From Caldilineae bacterium (GTDB lineage: Bacteria; Chloroflexota; Anaerolineae; J102): DNA of 8,876 nucleotides. Under the pieces are notes generated by a model, which was given only the letters and a program-made list of their open reading frames with translations, searched no databases and had not been told where the DNA came from. The stretch lies in assembly GCA_011192085.1 (NCBI GenBank), contig DUEQ01000525.1, positions 5,984 to 14,859 on the forward strand. The letters are read 5' to 3'. The position numbers and the translations under genes are program-made. Positions 7,120 through 8,876 of this stretch are shown here, piece by piece; position 1 is the first letter of the stretch; every line of letters starts with the position of its first letter.

Positions 7120-8238
7120 ATGCGCATCGCCATCCTCGGCCATTTTCCAGTAGAGGCCCCCCCGACCGGCGGGGTGCAGAGCGTCATTGCCAATCTGCGG
7201 GACGCCCTGGCCCGGCGGGAGGGGATCGAACTGCATCTCATTCAGCACCGTCGCGGGACGCCGGCGGGGACGTTTCAGCGGGATGGATGGACGGAGCACA
7301 ATCTGCCCGCTCGCGAGGGGCGTATCATTCCCAACATGCTGCGCACCGCCGCCCTGCTGCGCCCGCTGCTGACCGAGCTCCAGCCGGATGTGGTCTCCAC
7401 ACATCAGCCCGAATACGCCGCGGCCGCGCTGAAGATGGGCCTGCCCACCCTCCACACCATTCACGGCTTTCCGGGCGACGAATTTTGGAAGCGAAAGGGG
7501 CTCTTGACTCGATCGGCCATGCTCCTGGAGGCCTGGCAGGAGCGGGCAACCCTGCGCCGCGCCCGGCATCTCGTGGCCATCTCCGACATGGTCATCGCCC
7601 GCTATCGCTCCCGCACCCGCGCGGTCTTTCATCGCATCGACAACCCCGTCTCGCCCATCTTCTTCCAACCCGCCCCGCCTCCCGATCCCCATCAGCTCCT
7701 TCTGGTGGGGAACTTGACCCCGGTCAAGGGCATCGATACGGCCATCCGAGCCATCGCCATACTACGTCTCCGTTTCCCGCGTCTGCGGCTGGTCATTGTA
7801 GGCCGGGAGAGCGATCCCGTCTATGCCGCGCGAGTGCGCGCCCTGGCGGCGCCCCTGGGCGAGGCTGTTGCATTTCGCGGGCCGGTGAGCCAGGCCGAGG
7901 TGAAAGCCCTGCTGGACGCTTCCCTGGCCCTGGCGCTGACCTCCAACCAGGAGCACGCGCCCATGATCGTGAGCGAAGCCATGGCCGCGGGCAGGCCCGT
8001 GGTGGCGACCCGCGTGGGCGCGCTGCCGGGCATGGCGGAGGATGGTCGCACGGGCTATCTCGTCGACGCGGGGGACCCCGACGCCGCGGCCGCGGCCCTG
8101 GCTCGGCTGCTGGCGGATCCCTATGAGGCCTTGGCGATGGGCGCACGCGCGGCCCAGCTCGCCCGGCGGCGCTATCACCCCGACGCGGTCGCAGACGCCT
8201 ATCTCCGGGCCATGCGCGTCGCCATATCATCATCGTGA
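7120..8238 (+). CDS. GT4-family glycosyltransferase
   Basis: A 372-residue GT-B enzyme, apparently the last gene of the polysaccharide cluster in this window. The N domain begins MRIAILGHFPVEAPPTGGVQ (1-20) and contains DVVSTHQPEYAA (90-101), LHTIHGFPGDEFW (111-123) and HLVAISDMV (150-158). The hinge reads IDNPVSPIFF (173-182). The C domain has LLLVGNLTPVKGIDTAI (193-209), with K204 in the donor-phosphate region, then LVIVGRES (224-231), VAFRGPVSQAEVKALL (250-265) and TSNQEHAPMIVSEAMAAGRPVVATRVGALPGM (274-305), where E278 and E286 form an intact E-x7-E motif. Its overall plan and N-terminal motif resemble the preceding glycosyltransferase, which suggests they are paralogues. The stop codon lies within a 9-bp-stem inverted repeat. 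Likely cytoplasmic; donor sugar unknown. Confidence 0.95.
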   Translation: MRIAILGHFPVEAPPTGGVQSVIANLRDALARREGIELHLIQHRRGTPAGTFQRDGWTEHNLPAREGRIIPNMLRTAALLRPLLTELQPDVVSTHQPEYAAAALKMGLPTLHTIHGFPGDEFWKRKGLLTRSAMLLEAWQERATLRRARHLVAISDMVIARYRSRTRAVFHRIDNPVSPIFFQPAPPPDPHQLLLVGNLTPVKGIDTAIRAIAILRLRFPRLRLVIVGRESDPVYAARVRALAAPLGEAVAFRGPVSQAEVKALLDASLALALTSNQEHAPMIVSEAMAAGRPVVATRVGALPGMAEDGRTGYLVDAGDPDAAAAALARLLADPYEALAMGARAAQLARRRYHPDAVADAYLRAMRVAISSS

Positions 8239-8252
8239 TGATATTGCATTTT
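8224..8252 (+). terminator. Possible weak intrinsic terminator or operator-like hairpin
   Basis: A perfect 9-bp inverted repeat, atatcatca (8224-8232) and tgatgatat (8236-8244), flanks a 3-nt loop. A short T run (8249-8252) follows four bases later. The stop codon of the last glycosyltransferase begins the right arm. Location at the operon end favours a terminator. The AT-rich stem and T run of only four make it weak, so a protein-binding palindrome is an alternative. Confidence 0.35.
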
Positions 8253-8273
8253 CCCCCGGTCTTCTTTTATACT
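8244..8273 (+). promoter_or_regulatory. Possible sigma70-type promoter for the lipoprotein gene
   Basis: A TATACT hexamer (8268-8273) matches the -10 consensus at five of six positions. It lies 18 bp downstream of TTGCAT (8244-8249), which matches only the TTG of the -35 consensus. Initiation near 8280 would give a 5' leader of about 290 nt. A second -10-like hexamer, TACAAT (8337-8342), lies further down but has no good -35. Assignment is by consensus only. Confidence 0.35.
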
Positions 8274-8296
8274 GTGCTGGAAAAATAGCTTTGGCA

Positions 8297-8306
8297 TCGC
8301 TAGCGA
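8297..8306. promoter_or_regulatory. Perfect 10-bp palindrome, possible operator
   Basis: The sequence tcgctagcga is a perfect palindrome and sits about 25 bp downstream of the TATACT hexamer, a plausible operator position. Flanking cttt (8289-8292) and aaag (8307-8310) could extend a hairpin around it. No regulator gene is present nearby to support a specific family, and a 10-bp palindrome could occur by chance. Confidence 0.25.
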
Positions 8307-8346
8307 AAAGGTTTCGGCGGCAAGGTTGGCCGAGGCTACAATCGCC

Positions 8347-8402
8347 GCGTAATGCGTAAAACGTCAAACGTCAAGTCATTGCGCATCACGCATTACGTAT
8401 TA
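8347..8402. repeat. Heptamer array 1, arranged as an inverted repeat
   Basis: Eight contiguous 7-bp units fit exactly. The first two are gcgtaat and gcgtaaa, the next two are both acgtcaa, and the last three (cgcatca, cgcatta, cgtatta) are approximate reverse complements of the first. Positions 8348-8363 can pair with 8382-8397 at 13 of 16 positions, including ten uninterrupted pairs (8348-8357 with 8388-8397), leaving an 18-nt loop. Confidence 0.7.
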
Positions 8403-8445
8403 GGAAGTCGGCTATCCGCGCCAGATTGGCCGTATCCCCGGTTTA

Positions 8446-8508
8446 CAAGTAGCATGTCGCAGGCGCCAAGTCAGCTTGCACAGCGCACCTGCCACTTGCG
8501 ACTTGACC
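8446..8508. repeat. Heptamer array 2, arranged as an inverted repeat
   Basis: Nine contiguous 7-bp units fit from 8446. The left part has CA-initial units (caagtag, catgtcg, caggcgc, caagtca) and the right part has their approximate complements (such as cttgcga and cttgacc). Positions 8446-8466 can pair with 8485-8505 at 17 of 21 positions, leaving an 18-nt loop that itself contains caag and cttg, four bases apart. The unit family differs from array 1, but the layout and loop size are the same. Confidence 0.65.
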
Positions 8509-8552
8509 AACATCAATATGAAATCCTTTCAACCCATTTTCGAACGCTTTTC

Positions 8553-8559
8553 GGAGGAG
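8553..8559 (+). promoter_or_regulatory. Strong Shine-Dalgarno site for the BMP lipoprotein
   Basis: GGAGGAG lies 7 nt upstream of the ATG at 8567, which is close to ideal and fixes that start. It is the only canonical ribosome binding site in the window, which sets this gene apart from the polysaccharide genes. Confidence 0.85.
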
Positions 8560-8566
8560 AAAACCT

Positions 8567-8876
8567 ATGCGTAAGTCAATGTTGTTTGTTTTGCTCGCCC
8601 TGTTGGTGGTGAGCGTCGTTGCGCTCAGCGCCTGTGGCGGTAAGGCGACGCCCACCCAGGCGCCCGCGGAGGAGAAGCCCGCGGCAACGGAAGCGCCCAT
8701 GGAAAAGGCCACGGAGGCCCCTGAGGAAGAGAAGCCCGCGCCCGAGGGCTTCAAGATCGGTCTCGTCACCGATGTGGGGCGGATCAATGATCGCAGCTTC
8801 AACCAGTCGGCTTGGGAAGGCGTGAAGCTGGCTGCGCAGGAGCTGGGGCTGCCCGAAGACAGCATCAAGTACATCG
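8567..8876 (+). CDS. BMP/PnrA-family ABC-transporter substrate-binding lipoprotein (5' part)
   Basis: The first 103 residues are present; the gene runs off the window. A lipoprotein signal peptide is clear: MRKS, a hydrophobic stretch at 5-20, and the lipobox LSAC with C23 as the predicted lipidated cysteine. Residues 24-60 form a Pro/Ala/Glu/Thr-rich tether of the kind frequent in Chloroflexota lipoproteins. The folded domain begins GFKIGLVTDVGRINDRSFNQSAWEG (61-85), the signature start of the BmpA/Med/PnrA family, members of which bind purine nucleosides for ABC import. In family structures the equivalent Asp/Asn/Phe segment contributes to the ligand pocket; the actual ligand here is not determined. 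It should act outside the cytoplasmic membrane with an ATPase and permeases probably encoded downstream. It is separated from the polysaccharide cluster by 328 bp and is probably an independent unit. Confidence 0.93.
   Translation, partial: MRKSMLFVLLALLVVSVVALSACGGKATPTQAPAEEKPAATEAPMEKATEAPEEEKPAPEGFKIGLVTDVGRINDRSFNQSAWEGVKLAAQELGLPEDSIKYI

Larger units (their letters stand above)
8239..8566. other. 328-bp intergenic region between two transcription units
   Basis: This is the only gap longer than 300 bp in the window. From left to right it holds the right part of a hairpin, a possible promoter, a perfect 10-bp palindrome (8297-8306), a foldback heptamer array (8347-8402), a 43-bp stretch in which I see nothing (8403-8445), a second foldback heptamer array (8446-8508), an AT-richer stretch (8509-8550) and a strong ribosome binding site (8553-8559). 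I recognise no tRNA, small RNA or riboswitch. Open frames crossing it are built from the repeats and look spurious. Base composition is less GC-rich than in the flanking genes. Confidence 0.75.

Noticed and set aside
8084..8098. GC-rich gccgcggcc runs as possible recombination or methylation motifs
   Set aside because: They encode Ala-rich stretches in glycosyltransferase and Wzz genes and are explained by codon use.
7035..8126. A 363-codon alternative + strand frame overlapping the last glycosyltransferase
   Set aside because: Rich in Arg, Gly, Ser, Pro and His with no motif, whereas the overlapping frame has complete GT4 signatures.
8347..8508. A CRISPR array
   Set aside because: The units are 7 bp and contiguous without spacers, and the unit sequence varies. 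No cas gene is present.
8280..8566. A riboswitch (for example purine-type) ahead of the nucleoside-binding lipoprotein
   Set aside because: I could not find the conserved core of any riboswitch class I know; the structure present is explained by heptamer arrays. A covariance-model scan would settle it.
8352..8612. An 86-codon + strand frame across the intergenic region
   Set aside because: It is translated largely from the heptamer arrays and overlaps the lipoprotein gene out of frame. It has no plausible ribosome binding site.
8443..8874. A 143-codon - strand frame across the lipoprotein gene
   Set aside because: Antisense to a clear signal peptide and BMP-family domain; Ser/Ala/Gly-rich shadow translation.

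Overview
The window is a high-GC stretch with seven complete genes and two partial ones, all on the + strand and closely packed. The likely source is a member of the Chloroflexota (Anaerolineae/Caldilineae-like). This is an inference from the GC- and C-rich third codon positions, the Pro/Ala/Glu/Thr-rich linker behind the lipobox of the last gene, the scarcity of Shine-Dalgarno sites, and spacers filled with 7- and 8-bp repeats. No rRNA, tRNA or marker gene is present to confirm it.

Positions 1-8238 are part of an exopolysaccharide or O-antigen-type cluster. In order it holds the 3' end of an unrecognised gene (1-138), a SAM-dependent methyltransferase (147-848), a Wzx-like flippase (845-2299), a GT-B glycosyltransferase (2344-3396), a TuaH-like GT-B glycosyltransferase (3451-4626), a Wzz-type chain-length/co-polymerase protein without a kinase domain (4633-5907), and two GT4 glycosyltransferases with intact E-x7-E motifs (5912-7066 and 7120-8238). 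The probable division of labour is that the four glycosyltransferases build a lipid-linked oligosaccharide on the cytoplasmic face, the methyltransferase may decorate it, the flippase moves it across the membrane, and the Wzz protein governs polymer length. A priming phosphoglycosyltransferase, a Wzy polymerase and a BY-kinase are not in the window.

The 328-bp gap at 8239-8566 separates this cluster from an unrelated transcription unit. That unit begins with a BMP/PnrA-family ABC-transporter substrate-binding lipoprotein (8567 onward, cut by the window edge), which has a strong ribosome binding site. The gap holds a possible weak terminator, a possible sigma70-type promoter, a 10-bp palindrome and two heptamer-repeat arrays that each fold back on themselves.

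The genes are conventional. The most unusual structure is non-coding: every intergenic spacer longer than 40 bp contains degenerate short tandem repeats of period 7 or 8, several of them running up to a start codon or across a stop codon. I did not find a convincing new multi-gene system.
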